Of a stretch of DNA of 39,624 nt, positions 8,071-15,848 are shown in pieces. Every line of letters starts with the position of its first letter. Position 1 is the first letter of the stretch. The position numbers were made by a program, and so were the translations under genes. The notes beneath the pieces were generated by a model. That model did not search any database and was not told the DNA's origin. It saw nothing but the letters and a program-made list of their open reading frames with translations. The stretch is from Burkholderiales bacterium (GTDB lineage Bacteria; Pseudomonadota; Gammaproteobacteria; Burkholderiales; Burkholderiaceae_D), in assembly GCA_016200895.1 (NCBI GenBank), contig JACQDX010000146.1, positions 1 through 39,624 on the forward strand, given 5' to 3'.

Positions 8071-8937
8071 ATGATGAATTGGGATGATTTACGTTATTTT
8101 CTGGCGCTGGTTGATTGCGGTACACTGACCGGGGCGGCACGTCGCCTGCAAGTCGAGCATACTACAGTTGCCCGTCGCATCGATACGCTGGAGGCTGCAC
8201 TCAAATTACGCCTGTTCGACAGGCTGGTACGTGGCTGGCAATTAACCACAGAAGGACATGAGCTGGTTGAGCATGCGCGGGCAGTAGAAGAACGCTGGTT
8301 CAGCTTCGAGAGAAAAGCACTCAGTGCAAGTAAAATGGAAGGTGTAGTGCGCATTTCTGCACCACCAAGTTTATCCTCCTTCGTACTCGCACCTCAGCTT
8401 AAAAATTTGTGTGCCAGCCTGAAAGGTGTGGAGCTGGAATTGCTGGCAGAACGCCATCATGTCAGTCTGGGTAAGCGCGAAGCGGATATCGCTTTGAGAA
8501 TGGTACGCCCGCAAACAGCGGGCCTGGTCATCAAACCACTGACCAACATAGGATATGGATTGTATGCCAGCAAAACCTATCTGAAGAAGCATCAGCAACA
8601 AGACTGGGAATTTGCTGCCTATGAAAAAAATTCTGCTACGCCACACCATCAATGGCTGGAAGATTATTTGGGGCAACGTAAAGTTATACTGCGCAGCAAT
8701 GACCAGATGGTGCTGGCGCAATGTGCCGCTGCTGGTCTTGGGGTGACCGTTATACCCCATTATTTGTGCCAGAGTCATCGCGACCTGTACCGTATTGAGC
8801 ACGAAGCCTGTCCTTTGCAAAGAAAACTCTGGCTGGTCATGCATGATGATGTCAGACGTTCACCCAGGGTGAGAGCAGTGGCAGATCATTTGATCGCATT
8901 ATTTGCCAGTGAAATGGTGCAGACTATACTGGTTTGA
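8071..8937 (+). CDS. LysR-family transcriptional regulator
   Basis: 288 residues, the usual LysR length. The N-terminal winged helix-turn-helix begins MMNWDDLRYFLALVDCGTLT and continues GAARRLQVEHTTVARRIDTLE. A substrate-binding (PBP2-like) domain follows from about residue 90 (GVVRISAPPSLSSFVLAPQL) to the end. It is of the type whose helix-turn-helix reads TTVARRI rather than SAVSRQI. The start at ATG 8071 (or 8074) is preferred to a GTG at 8056, since that one overlaps the probable -10 box. It is divergent from the quinone oxidoreductase operon and probably controls it and itself. A further TTTGATCA site (reverse, 8959-8966) lies just downstream, ahead of the isochorismatase-fold gene. Confidence 0.92.
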   Translation: MMNWDDLRYFLALVDCGTLTGAARRLQVEHTTVARRIDTLEAALKLRLFDRLVRGWQLTTEGHELVEHARAVEERWFSFERKALSASKMEGVVRISAPPSLSSFVLAPQLKNLCASLKGVELELLAERHHVSLGKREADIALRMVRPQTAGLVIKPLTNIGYGLYASKTYLKKHQQQDWEFAAYEKNSATPHHQWLEDYLGQRKVILRSNDQMVLAQCAAAGLGVTVIPHYLCQSHRDLYRIEHEACPLQRKLWLVMHDDVRRSPRVRAVADHLIALFASEMVQTILV

Positions 8938-9051
8938 TAGGCTACTTTTCTGCAAATGTGATCAAATAGGGTGAAGATTAATATTGCTGCACTGCACGCA
9001 TGAGGCCTGAAAGCAGTATCATGTGGCTTTAGGCCTTTGAGGTGTTGCTAA

Positions 9052-9588
9052 ATGAATACCTTAATTATTATTGATATGCAAAATGCCTGGTTGCATGGCG
9101 TGACTCCGCGTTTCGACAAGGCAAATGTCATTGCCCGTATTCGCCATGCAGCTGACTATACCCGTGAACATAGTGGCCAGGTTATCTTTGTACGTCATGC
9201 CAATGATGATGCTTTAGTCGGTTCGGCTGGATGGGAAGTCATACAGGAACTGCCATTCACACCTGGCGATGTATTTGTCGATAAAACTGCCTGTGATTCT
9301 TTTGCTGGTACCGGTTTGCTTACGCATCTGAAAATCACAGGTGCCCATACACTGATCATGTGTGGATTGACGACTGAATTTTGCGTGGATACCTCAATAC
9401 GCGCTGCTGCCTCACATGGCTTTGATGTGATTGCCTTGTCAGATGCACACACCACTGGCGACAGGCCCCACCTGAAGGCAGAAAAAATAGTTGAGCATCA
9501 CAACTGGGTGTGGTCGAATATAGCCACTCCCGTCAATAGTCGTGTCATGGTACGTACTACATCAGAAGTGTTTGGCCCTCACTTCTGA
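9052..9588 (+). CDS. isochorismatase-family cysteine hydrolase
   Basis: A 178-residue cytoplasmic hydrolase of the isochorismatase/nicotinamidase fold. The catalytic triad can be placed: Asp8 in LIIIDMQNAW, Lys78 in VFVDKTACDSFAGT and Cys111 in MCGLTTEFCVDTSIRAA. The cysteine makes it an amidase-type member (nicotinamidase, ureidoacrylate or biuret hydrolase-like) rather than an isochorismatase, but the substrate cannot be read from the sequence. It stands alone about 110 bases after the LysR gene and converges with the DUF4124-like gene. Length and start (AGGTG before the ATG) fit the family. Confidence 0.9.
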   Translation: MNTLIIIDMQNAWLHGVTPRFDKANVIARIRHAADYTREHSGQVIFVRHANDDALVGSAGWEVIQELPFTPGDVFVDKTACDSFAGTGLLTHLKITGAHTLIMCGLTTEFCVDTSIRAAASHGFDVIALSDAHTTGDRPHLKAEKIVEHHNWVWSNIATPVNSRVMVRTTSEVFGPHF

Positions 9589-9598
9589 TGTCATTTTT

Positions 9599-9632
9599 GT
9601 GAGGTGAGTAAGTCGTTCAACTCACCCTTCAC
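9599..9632. terminator. hairpin between convergent genes, possible terminator
   Basis: GGTGAGT (9603-9609) pairs with ACTCACC (9620-9626), and an outer GTGA/TCAC pair extends the stem with a small bulge. It sits between two converging stop codons, but there is no downstream T run on either strand, so the terminator role is uncertain. Confidence 0.35.
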
Positions 9633-9648
9633 ACTGTGCGTACCATAC

Positions 9649-10329
9649 TCATTTTGCGCAACCCAGTTCCTTCAAAGTGGTTTCTATGTCGCGCTTATTG
9701 TTTGCCTGGAGCTCCATTTCTTGCGCTGAACCTCCTGCTTTTTGAGTATTGCGCAAGGCACTGATTTGCTTGCGTACGTCTTCACACTGCTTCTGCTTGC
9801 GGGCAGCTTCAGTGGCGTCTGGCTTACTGCTATCTTTAGGTGTTTCGCCATTCACGGCCTTGCGTTCTGCTGCCTGATGGCGACTGACTTCATCATCATT
9901 TGCCCGTGTGCCAAATTTGCGCTCGCTGTCTTTTTCAGCCATGCAATCGCTTTCGATTTTCATGCGTATGTCATTTGCATTGCCTTTCATTGCATAGACA
10001 TCAGCAATGATCTTGCGTTGCTCGGCAGTTTTGGCTTCAGTCTGCAATTTATCTTGAAAAGCGCCACCTTCCTTGTACCAGATCACCTTCTTGGCTTCTT
10101 CACCGCGGCGTATGCAATTGCCATCCAGTGGTGGCTTGTCTGAGGTTGAAGGGCTGGGGTTTTTCTTGATCAGTTGGCTGGGTTGCCCGGCGTCACAGGG
10201 TTTGTCCTGATAAGTGCTGCCGCAGCGATACAAGTTTTGCGCCAGCGCATGTCCAGGCAAAACACTGGTCATGAGCAGAGCTTGCAATAACAAAGGGATG
10301 GTGAGCGAGACAAGGGCGGGGATACGCAT
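9649..10329 (-). CDS. secreted DUF4124-like protein
   Basis: About 226 residues with a long signal peptide (RIPALVSLTIPLLLQALLM, cleaved near HALAQ). The first mature segment NLYRCGSTYQDKPCDAGQPSQ is the DUF4124 signature common in betaproteobacterial periplasmic proteins. The rest is highly charged, rich in Lys, Glu, Gln and Ala, and probably helical or coiled, with a few spaced cysteines (NCIRRG, DCMAEKD, QCEDVRK, LGCAK). Function is unknown. The ATG at 10329 is preferred over a GTG at 10365 because it places the signal peptide at the N-terminus. It converges with the isochorismatase-fold gene. Confidence 0.8.
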   Translation of the reverse strand: MRIPALVSLTIPLLLQALLMTSVLPGHALAQNLYRCGSTYQDKPCDAGQPSQLIKKNPSPSTSDKPPLDGNCIRRGEEAKKVIWYKEGGAFQDKLQTEAKTAEQRKIIADVYAMKGNANDIRMKIESDCMAEKDSERKFGTRANDDEVSRHQAAERKAVNGETPKDSSKPDATEAARKQKQCEDVRKQISALRNTQKAGGSAQEMELQANNKRDIETTLKELGCAK

Positions 10330-10447
10330 ACTGATTGACCGGTGCAGGGTAAATAAAGCTATCACTTTAGCATTCTGTTTCGCTGAACGGTGAAGTGTAA
10401 AGACAGAGATCGTTCCTGTATTTGTAAATTGCGTAACATTATCTAAT

Positions 10448-10550
10448 TAGGACTTACGCAAAACCGCCTCAGCTGCGTTGCAGCTCCTCGCCGTACTAAA
10501 GTACTGTCTTCGTCGCTACGCCTTGCTGAGACAATTTTGCGTAAGTCCTA
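10448..10550. mobile_element. 103-bp MITE-like element with 16-bp terminal inverted repeats
   Basis: The ends are perfect inverted copies, TAGGACTTACGCAAAA at 10448-10463 and its complement at 10535-10550. The interior also folds back imperfectly, with CTCAGC on both arms and a central GTACTAAAGTAC tip. CTAAT occurs directly outside both ends (10443-10447 and 10551-10555), which fits a 5-bp target duplication. Alternatively the unit is GGACTT...AAGTCC flanked by TA, as expected for IS630/Tc1-type insertion. It is too short to code for anything. A diverged relative lies at 39353. Confidence 0.8.
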
Positions 10551-10749
10551 CTAATAAATGTTCTATCGGCATTGTTGGGCATTTTATTTAAATGATGATT
10601 GACATCTAAAAATATGACGATCATAATCTAAATTGGTTGGTCGAGATGAATTAACCAAATAATTGATCGATAAAACGAAATCTTCATTGCTTCAATTGTG
10701 AAATCACCGCAATCAAACTCTTTTATTTAAATTCGCTAAAGGAATAATC
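10551..10749 (+). promoter_or_regulatory. A+T-rich upstream region of SDR gene with a dyad
   Basis: The rest of this 384-base gene-free stretch beyond the MITE is A+T-rich. TTGGTT at 10633-10638 is mirrored by AACCAA at 10653-10658 with a 14-base gap, a possible operator. AAAGGA lies just before the SDR start. No convincing -35/-10 pair was found. Confidence 0.3.
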
Positions 10750-11457
10750 ATGGAACTCAACAATACCGTCGCATTCGTCACTGGTTCTAACCGTGGTTTG
10801 GGCTTGGCATTTGCCACGGCATTGCTGGAAGCTGGCGTTAAAAAAGTCTATGCCGCTGCCAGAGACCCGTCTCAGATCGCTTTGCCTGGACTTCACCCCA
10901 TACAACTCGATATCACCAATCAACAGCAAGTGCTGGCAGCAGCCCAGGCTTGCGGTGACGTCAACCTGCTCATCAACAATGCAGGCATTGCCCAGCCATC
11001 GCCATTTCTGGCCAGTGATAGTGCGACGGCAATCCGCACACAGTTTGAAACCAACTTCTTTGGCATGCTGGCAATGAGCCAGGCATTTGCGCCTGTATTG
11101 AAGGCCAATGGTGGCGGTGCGCTGGTCAATATGCTGTCGGTGTTGAGCTGGATTAATCTGGCTGGTATCAATGGTTACAGTGCATCCAAGGCAGCAGCAT
11201 GGTCACTCACCAATGGCTTGCGCAATGAATTGCGCGCGCAGGGGACTTTGGTAGTCGGCGTTCACGCTGCCTTCATAGATACTGATATGACACAGCATAT
11301 TGCCATGCCAAAATCGACTCCACAGCAAGTCGCAAGTCAGGTGCTGGAAGCGATAGTGCAAGGACGCGAAGAAGTATTTGCGGATGAAATTACACGCCAG
11401 GTCAAGCAGGCGCTGTCGCTGGAATCGGCACCTTACCTGCGCGAGGGTGGTCAATAA
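10750..11457 (+). CDS. short-chain dehydrogenase/reductase (classical SDR)
   Basis: A 235-residue NAD(P)-dependent oxidoreductase with a Rossmann fold. The cofactor motif is VTGSNRGLGLAFA (TGxxxGxG), followed by LLINNAGIA, the catalytic Ser in MLSVLSW and the YxxxK pair in GYSASKAAAW. Having no acidic residue after the second strand but AAARDPSQ suggests NADP preference. The substrate is unknown. AAAGGAATAATC precedes the ATG at a good distance. The gene stands alone after the MITE, with the thioesterase-like gene 80 bases downstream. Confidence 0.92.
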   Translation: MELNNTVAFVTGSNRGLGLAFATALLEAGVKKVYAAARDPSQIALPGLHPIQLDITNQQQVLAAAQACGDVNLLINNAGIAQPSPFLASDSATAIRTQFETNFFGMLAMSQAFAPVLKANGGGALVNMLSVLSWINLAGINGYSASKAAAWSLTNGLRNELRAQGTLVVGVHAAFIDTDMTQHIAMPKSTPQQVASQVLEAIVQGREEVFADEITRQVKQALSLESAPYLREGGQ

Positions 11458-11537
11458 AATTCATGCAGTTTTAGAACTGTAGTACTACCTTTGCCGGGTT
11501 ATGATGCAAACGTCATTTTTCGGTAAAGGACGTACTC

Positions 11538-12071
11538 GTGTCTGGACTTATCCGTAATTTCTTAACGGTTGTGCTGGCTCTGTATGCTTACTGCGTGATA
11601 CGCAAGCATGTAACTACGGGTGATCGTGTTCCTTCGCATTTCTGGATCACCCCCTGGGATACTGGCATCAGGACTCTGAAGAGCGATAAATATTTCCAGC
11701 TCGCAGAATCAGCGCAACTGGATTTTGTCATCAAAACCGGCATGCTGCGCCCTATGCTTGGTAGTGGAACTGCTTTTGTCAATGTGTCGCAGCTTGTCAG
11801 TTTTATGAAGCCGGTGCATATGTTTCAGCGGGTGCGGGTGGATACTCTTATCTTGTATGCGAATGATAAATGCGCTTATTTTTCACATGGAATCTATGCG
11901 CGCGATGCATTGCATGCCGAGGTGCTGGTCAAGATGAAATTCAAGCGTGGGCGTTTAACTGTGGATCCATTTGAGTTGCTAAATTTGCGTTTTGAAGAGC
12001 AAGCCTCCCATTTGCGCGCCTGGGATGAATCGCTGCAAGCAATGGCATCAGCGCGACAAACGAAACAATAA
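11538..12071 (+). CDS. THEM6-like hotdog-fold acyl thioesterase family protein
   Basis: 177 residues. An N-terminal hydrophobic helix (LIRNFLTVVLALYAYCVI) is followed by a hotdog domain typical of the THEM6/4HBT-like group: TPWDTGIRTLKSDKYFQLAE, LDFVIKTGMLRPML, VNVSQLVSFMKPVHMFQRVRV and VLVKMKFKRGRLTV. Family members are predicted acyl-CoA or acyl-carrier thioesterases, and the catalytic residue varies. The GTG start is supported by TAAAGGA 8 bases upstream. It ends two bases before the stop of the convergent SDR gene. Substrate unknown. Confidence 0.82.
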   Translation: MSGLIRNFLTVVLALYAYCVIRKHVTTGDRVPSHFWITPWDTGIRTLKSDKYFQLAESAQLDFVIKTGMLRPMLGSGTAFVNVSQLVSFMKPVHMFQRVRVDTLILYANDKCAYFSHGIYARDALHAEVLVKMKFKRGRLTVDPFELLNLRFEEQASHLRAWDESLQAMASARQTKQ

Positions 12072-12073
12072 GC

Positions 12074-12829
12074 TCACCGCCCACCAGACACATCAACAAA
12101 ACTGCCGGTAATATAAGAAGCCGCATCACTCAGCAAAAAACTGATTGCTGCTGCCACTTCTTCCGGTTTGCCGCCGCGCTGCATGGGGACGCCGATTTTG
12201 AGTCTTTCTACCCGATTGGCTTCGCCACCATCTGCGTGCATGGTAGTGTAGATCAACCCAGGCCGCACGCTGTTGACGCGTATGCCTTCATTTGCCACTT
12301 CTACCGACAAACCCTTGGTCAGGGTATCAATCGCCCCCTTGGTCGCCGCATAATCGATATACTCATTGGCCGAACCCAGCCGCGCCGCGGCTGATGACAC
12401 ATTGACGATGGCACCACCTTGACCACCATGCCTGGTCGACATACGTTTCACCGCTTCGCGGCAGCATAAAAAATAACTGGTGACATTGGTGCTGAGCAGG
12501 CGGTTGATGCGCTCTGCCGTCAAATCCTCAAGCCGACATTGCTGCATCAGTATTCCCGCATTATTGACCAGGGCATCCAACTTGCCCAATTGCTCATCGA
12601 TATTCGCAAACAGGTGCACGACTTCCAGTTCGTTGGCAACATCAGCTTGTATAGCAATGGCGGTGCCACCTTGTGACTGTATGTCTTGCACGACTTGCTG
12701 TGCAGCTTCATGATTGTGCAGATAATTGATGCAGACTGCGTAACCGGCAGCTGCTAATTGCTGTGCCGTGGCGGCACCTATGCCGCGACTGCCACCGGTG
12801 ATTAATGCTACTTTAGCGACTTTTGTCAT
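12074..12829 (-). CDS. FabG-like short-chain dehydrogenase/reductase
   Basis: A 251-residue classical SDR. Cofactor motif ALITGGSRGIGAATA, then LVNNAGI, the catalytic Ser in VNVSSAAARLGS, YAATKGAID (YxxxK), RVNSVRPGLI and a C-terminal ASYITGSFVDVSGG, all typical of 3-oxoacyl-ACP reductase or glucose-dehydrogenase-like enzymes. YgfF-type proteins are the nearest match in my judgement. It is not next to fatty-acid genes, so a housekeeping FabG role is unlikely. GGAGTAGCC precedes the ATG. Stop-to-stop with the thioesterase-like gene. Confidence 0.9.
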   Translation of the reverse strand: MTKVAKVALITGGSRGIGAATAQQLAAAGYAVCINYLHNHEAAQQVVQDIQSQGGTAIAIQADVANELEVVHLFANIDEQLGKLDALVNNAGILMQQCRLEDLTAERINRLLSTNVTSYFLCCREAVKRMSTRHGGQGGAIVNVSSAAARLGSANEYIDYAATKGAIDTLTKGLSVEVANEGIRVNSVRPGLIYTTMHADGGEANRVERLKIGVPMQRGGKPEEVAAAISFLLSDAASYITGSFVDVSGGR

Positions 12830-12950
12830 GGCTACTCCTTCTTATCGGATGCATGAAATGATGCATCAAGAATGCGTAAAATAAATCATCACGGTATGGT
12901 AACCGGGATGAAGATTTTTCGCAGATGGAGTAGTGTTTGATGGATTTGTG

Positions 12951-12978
12951 AGGAGGGTGGTGCGCATGGCGCACCCTA
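12951..12978. repeat. REP-like hairpin after uup
   Basis: AGGGTGGTGCGCATGGCGCACCCT folds as GTGCGC-ATG-GCGCAC with an outer AGG/CCT pair and a short bulge. It lies about 55 bases downstream of the uup stop. Similar GTAGGGTGCGC-type hairpins are scattered intergenic repeats in many proteobacteria. No T run follows, so it is probably not a simple terminator. Confidence 0.45.
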
Positions 12979-13031
12979 CTGAAATGCATCCCCTGCAATT
13001 GCGAGAGGATGCTGTGCGCTGTGGCCTGTCA

Positions 13032-14942
13032 TCAGCCTTTGCTTCTGGCTTCTATCACTTCCCATTTCTCCAGCGCTTCCAGCAATTGCTCGTCAATCTC
13101 GGCATGGCGTGCATTCAATTGATTGGCTTGCTCAGGTCCATTTTTATACAGATTTGCATCTGCCAGTTTTGCGGTGATGGATGCCTGCTCAGCTTCAAGA
13201 GAGGCGATCAGCTTCGGCAATTCTTCCAGTTCACGCTGCTCTTTATAGCTAAGTTTTTTGGGCTTGGCTGCTGCTGGTGCGCTCATGGTAGATACGGCTG
13301 CCACGACTGGCTTTTGCTCGGTCTTTGTTGGTTTGGTTGCCGGAACAGTGCTGCGATAGCGTTCCCAGTCAGTATAGCCACCAATAAATTCACGCCACTG
13401 GCCTTCGCCTTCTGCAACAATAACCTGTGTCACCACGTTGTCGAGGAAGGTGCGGTCATGGCTGACCAGGAAGACGGTGCCAGTATATTCTTCCAGCAAT
13501 TCTTCCAGCAATTCCAATGTGTCGATATCCAGATCATTGGTCGGTTCATCCAACACCAATACGTTTGCCGGTTTGGCAAACAGGCGCGCCAGCAACAGGC
13601 GGTTGCGTTCACCACCTGACAGTGATTTAACCGGTGAGCGTGCGCGTTCTGGTGCAAACAAAAAGTCGCCCAGATAAGACATCACATGCTTGCGCTGGCC
13701 GTTGACTTCTACCCAGTCACTACCTGGGGCTATCGTGTCTGCCAGGCTGGCTTCTTCATTCAGCTGCGCACGCATCTGATCAAAGTAAGCGATCTGCAAT
13801 TTACTGCCTTGCTTGATCGTGCCGCTGTCCGGTTCATCCTGTCCCAGGATCAGTTTCAACAGGGTAGTTTTGCCAGCGCCGTTCTGACCAATCAGGCCCA
13901 CCTTGTCGCCACGCAAAATAATGCTGGAGAAATCATCGATGATGACTTTCTCGCCAAAACTCTTGCTGACGTTTTCCAGTTCGGCCACGATCTTGCCTGA
14001 GCGCTCGCCAGAAGTCACATCCAGCTTGACCTGGCCTTGCTGGTCACGGCGGGCTGTGCGTTGCAGGCGCAATTGTTCCAGGCGCTTGACGCGACCTTCA
14101 TCACGCACACGCCGGGCTTTGACACCTTTGCGTATCCAGATTTCTTCCTGCGCCAAAAACTTGTCAAACTTGGCGTTTTCTACTTCTTCATTTTCCAGCA
14201 GATCCGCTTTGCGCGTCTGGTAAGTTGTGAAATTGCCAGGGAAAGAAGTCAGCTTGCCGCGATCAAGTTCTATGATGCGCGTCGCTACATTATCCAGAAA
14301 ACTACGGTCATGGGTGATAAACAGCACGCTGCCTTTAAAGTCTTTCAGCAAGCCTTCCAGCCATTGTATCGATGAAAAATCCAGGTGATTGGTAGGTTCA
14401 TCAAGCAACAATACGTCAGGCGCACTGACTAGTGCGCAGGCCAGAGCCACGCGCTTTTTCATACCACCCGACAGCGTACCCATGATGGCGTCTTTCGACA
14501 AGTTCAGCTTGTCCAGCGTGGTTTCTACCTTGTTGCCCAGGCTCCAGGCATCAGCCGCATCCAGTTTTACCTGTATGTCATGCATGCGCTCCATCAAGGC
14601 ATCATCATTGTCGCCGCCAAACTGCCCGGTCAGCGCTTCATATTCCTGCAACAGGGCCGGCAGCTCACCCAGCCCGGATGCAACCGCGTCAAACACGCTG
14701 AGCTCCATGTCAAATTGTGGTTCTTGCTCGACATAGGCGATCTTGATGCCTTGTTGCATGACCAGCAGGCCATCGTCAATCTTGGATGTGCGGGCAATGA
14801 TCTTCAGCAAGGAAGACTTGCCTGTACCATTGCGCCCGATCAAACCTACACGTTCGCCTGCTTCTATGGAAAACTCTGCATGATCGAGCAGAGCAACGTG
14901 ACCGAATGCCAATTGGGCATCGCTTAATGAGATAACTGCCAT
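13032..14942 (-). CDS. uup: ABC-F ATPase Uup (ribosome-associated/branched DNA-linked)
   Basis: 636 residues with two ABC ATPase domains in tandem and no membrane segments. Domain 1: Walker A GRNGTGKS (residues 36-43), signature LSGGMKKR, Walker B VLLLDEPTNHLD. Domain 2: GQNGAGKT, LSGGERNR, VLVLDEPTNDLD. A charged linker and a C-terminal Lys/Glu-rich helical region (KLSYKEQRELEELPKLIASL) follow, as in Uup, where this part binds DNA. In E. coli, Uup affects transposon excision, Holliday-junction-like DNA and ribosome assembly. The ATG at 14942 (MAVISLSDAQLAFG) is chosen over 14963 because it matches the family and follows AGGG. No partner gene is adjacent. Confidence 0.95.
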   Translation of the reverse strand: MAVISLSDAQLAFGHVALLDHAEFSIEAGERVGLIGRNGTGKSSLLKIIARTSKIDDGLLVMQQGIKIAYVEQEPQFDMELSVFDAVASGLGELPALLQEYEALTGQFGGDNDDALMERMHDIQVKLDAADAWSLGNKVETTLDKLNLSKDAIMGTLSGGMKKRVALACALVSAPDVLLLDEPTNHLDFSSIQWLEGLLKDFKGSVLFITHDRSFLDNVATRIIELDRGKLTSFPGNFTTYQTRKADLLENEEVENAKFDKFLAQEEIWIRKGVKARRVRDEGRVKRLEQLRLQRTARRDQQGQVKLDVTSGERSGKIVAELENVSKSFGEKVIIDDFSSIILRGDKVGLIGQNGAGKTTLLKLILGQDEPDSGTIKQGSKLQIAYFDQMRAQLNEEASLADTIAPGSDWVEVNGQRKHVMSYLGDFLFAPERARSPVKSLSGGERNRLLLARLFAKPANVLVLDEPTNDLDIDTLELLEELLEEYTGTVFLVSHDRTFLDNVVTQVIVAEGEGQWREFIGGYTDWERYRSTVPATKPTKTEQKPVVAAVSTMSAPAAAKPKKLSYKEQRELEELPKLIASLEAEQASITAKLADANLYKNGPEQANQLNARHAEIDEQLLEALEKWEVIEARSKG

Positions 14943-15038
14943 AAAACCCTGTGAAACCGGCATCTGGGAGATGCGCGGACATAAATTAGAGAAAAGCAGT
15001 ATTGTACGCTAGGCTGGTAGTTAAACTCACCTGCTTAA

Positions 15039-15067
15039 TTGATTGTTCGGCTCAGCTCAGGTAATAT
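15039..15067 (+). promoter_or_regulatory. candidate promoter of tRNA-Arg
   Basis: TTGATT (15039-15044) and TAATAT (15062-15067) are separated by exactly 17 bases, and the tRNA begins about 50 bases further on. The match to consensus is moderate. Confidence 0.45.
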
Positions 15068-15079
15068 GGCGGGCTGATT

Positions 15080-15111
15080 GAGAAATGCACAAGCAAATCC
15101 GGGCATTTCTC
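15080..15111 (+). other. hairpin in the tRNA-Arg leader
   Basis: GAGAAATGC (15080-15088) pairs perfectly with GCATTTCTC (15103-15111) over 9 bp. It ends 7 bases before the mature tRNA 5' end, so it would lie in the precursor leader. Confidence 0.5.
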
Positions 15112-15118
15112 ACCGTGT

Positions 15119-15193
15119 CTCGCCGTAGTTCAATGGATAGAACGTATGCCTCCTAAGCGTAAGATACAGGTTCGATTCCTGTCGGCGGGACCA
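15119..15193 (+). tRNA. tRNA-Arg (anticodon CCT)
   Basis: A full cloverleaf can be drawn. The acceptor stem pairs 15119-15125 with 15183-15189 (one G-U), the D stem is GTTC/GAAC and the anticodon stem is TATGC/GCGTA with loop CTCCTAA (anticodon CCT, reading AGG). The T stem is ACAGG/CCTGT with loop TTCGATT. The discriminator is A and the CCA end is encoded. tRNA-Arg genes are frequent integration sites, and an integrase remnant lies just downstream. Confidence 0.95.
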
Positions 15194-15314
15194 GGGCACT
15201 AAAGTAATACTCCCATAAATCAACATAATCCAAATAAAATCAAAGGGTTAGCGTTGCATTTCAAGAATGTCAAATCTGCAAAATAACACTTGAAAACACG
15301 GTTTTTTGTCGGTC

Positions 15315-15347
15315 TTTACGAAAAATTTACGAACAAATTACGAACGT
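15315..15347 (+). repeat. three tandem 11-bp repeats at integrase remnant (arm-type site candidate)
   Basis: TTTACGAAAAA, TTTACGAACAA and ATTACGAACGT follow each other exactly (15315-15325, 15326-15336, 15337-15347). They share the core T-TACGAA, about one helical turn apart, between the tRNA and the integrase start. Such spacing is typical of integrase or excisionase binding sites next to att. Confidence 0.6.
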
Positions 15348-15473
15348 GGCTAGCTTCAAAAAAAGCAGGTAAGGTTCGACGTGTCAAAATTGCTATCAAA
15401 TGTGTGTGCGAAACGGAGTCTTATTCTACAAAGGCTAAAGCTTTTGCGTTGGACGCAGAACGCGAAATGCGGA
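15346..15473 (+). pseudogene. tyrosine-type integrase N-terminus, frameshifted and truncated
   Basis: From a GTG at 15346 the frame reads VASFKK. It then shifts by one base inside a run of seven A (15358-15364) and continues in the next frame as AGKVRRVKIAIKCVCE and SYSTKAKAFALDAEREMRI. This is the arm-type DNA-binding segment found at the N-terminus of phage and island tyrosine recombinases (pattern ASF-K-GK...STKAEA-AWA-ERE). Similarity stops at about 15473, where the VOC gene's 3' end begins, so the core and catalytic domains are gone. Its position directly 3' of tRNA-Arg and behind the tandem repeats supports a decayed integrated element. No second copy of the tRNA 3' end was noticed in the window. 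Confidence 0.7.
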
Positions 15474-15848
15474 TCAGACCTCTGGTTCGTGGTAAACCGC
15501 TTCGATGTTGTGACCATCAGGGGCTATGACAAAAGCTGCGTAGTATCTACCCTGATATTGCGGACGCAGACCAGGTGCGCCATTGTCTTTGCCTCCTGCC
15601 TCAAGTGCTGCGTCGTAGAAAGCATCGACTTGCTGCCGGTTCGCGGCACGGAAGGCCAGGTGTAGATGTGCTGGTTTGTCCTCAGTTTGGTACAGGCACA
15701 ATGACACCTCGTCTTTTGCACAAAGCTCGACACCATAGGTCGGCACTCCCTCGGCTACGACTACGACGCCTAGCGGCTCTAGTGCCTTGAGGAAAAAGGT
15801 TTTGCTCGCGACGAAGTCGCTGACACCGAATTTGACGTGATCAAACAT
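15474..15848 (-). CDS. VOC-family (glyoxalase/bleomycin-resistance fold) protein
   Basis: A 124-residue single-chain VOC protein: MFDHVKFGVSDFVASKTFFL at the start (His4 a likely metal ligand), AHLHLAFRAANRQQVDAFYDAALEAGGKDNG in the middle, and YYAAFVIAPDGHNIEAVYHEPE at the end with the terminal glutamate ligand. Members bind a divalent metal and act as lyases, dioxygenases or resistance proteins; the substrate here is unknown. The complete C-terminus suggests the gene is intact, although its stop codon sits exactly at the edge of the integrase remnant. Confidence 0.9.
   Translation of the reverse strand: MFDHVKFGVSDFVASKTFFLKALEPLGVVVVAEGVPTYGVELCAKDEVSLCLYQTEDKPAHLHLAFRAANRQQVDAFYDAALEAGGKDNGAPGLRPQYQGRYYAAFVIAPDGHNIEAVYHEPEV

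Noticed and set aside
12951..12978. Rho-independent terminator of uup
   Set aside because: The stem is present but no T run follows on the minus strand; it looks like a scattered REP-type hairpin.
13430..14982. Several long frames antisense to uup
   Set aside because: They mirror the codon structure of the strongly supported ABC-F gene.
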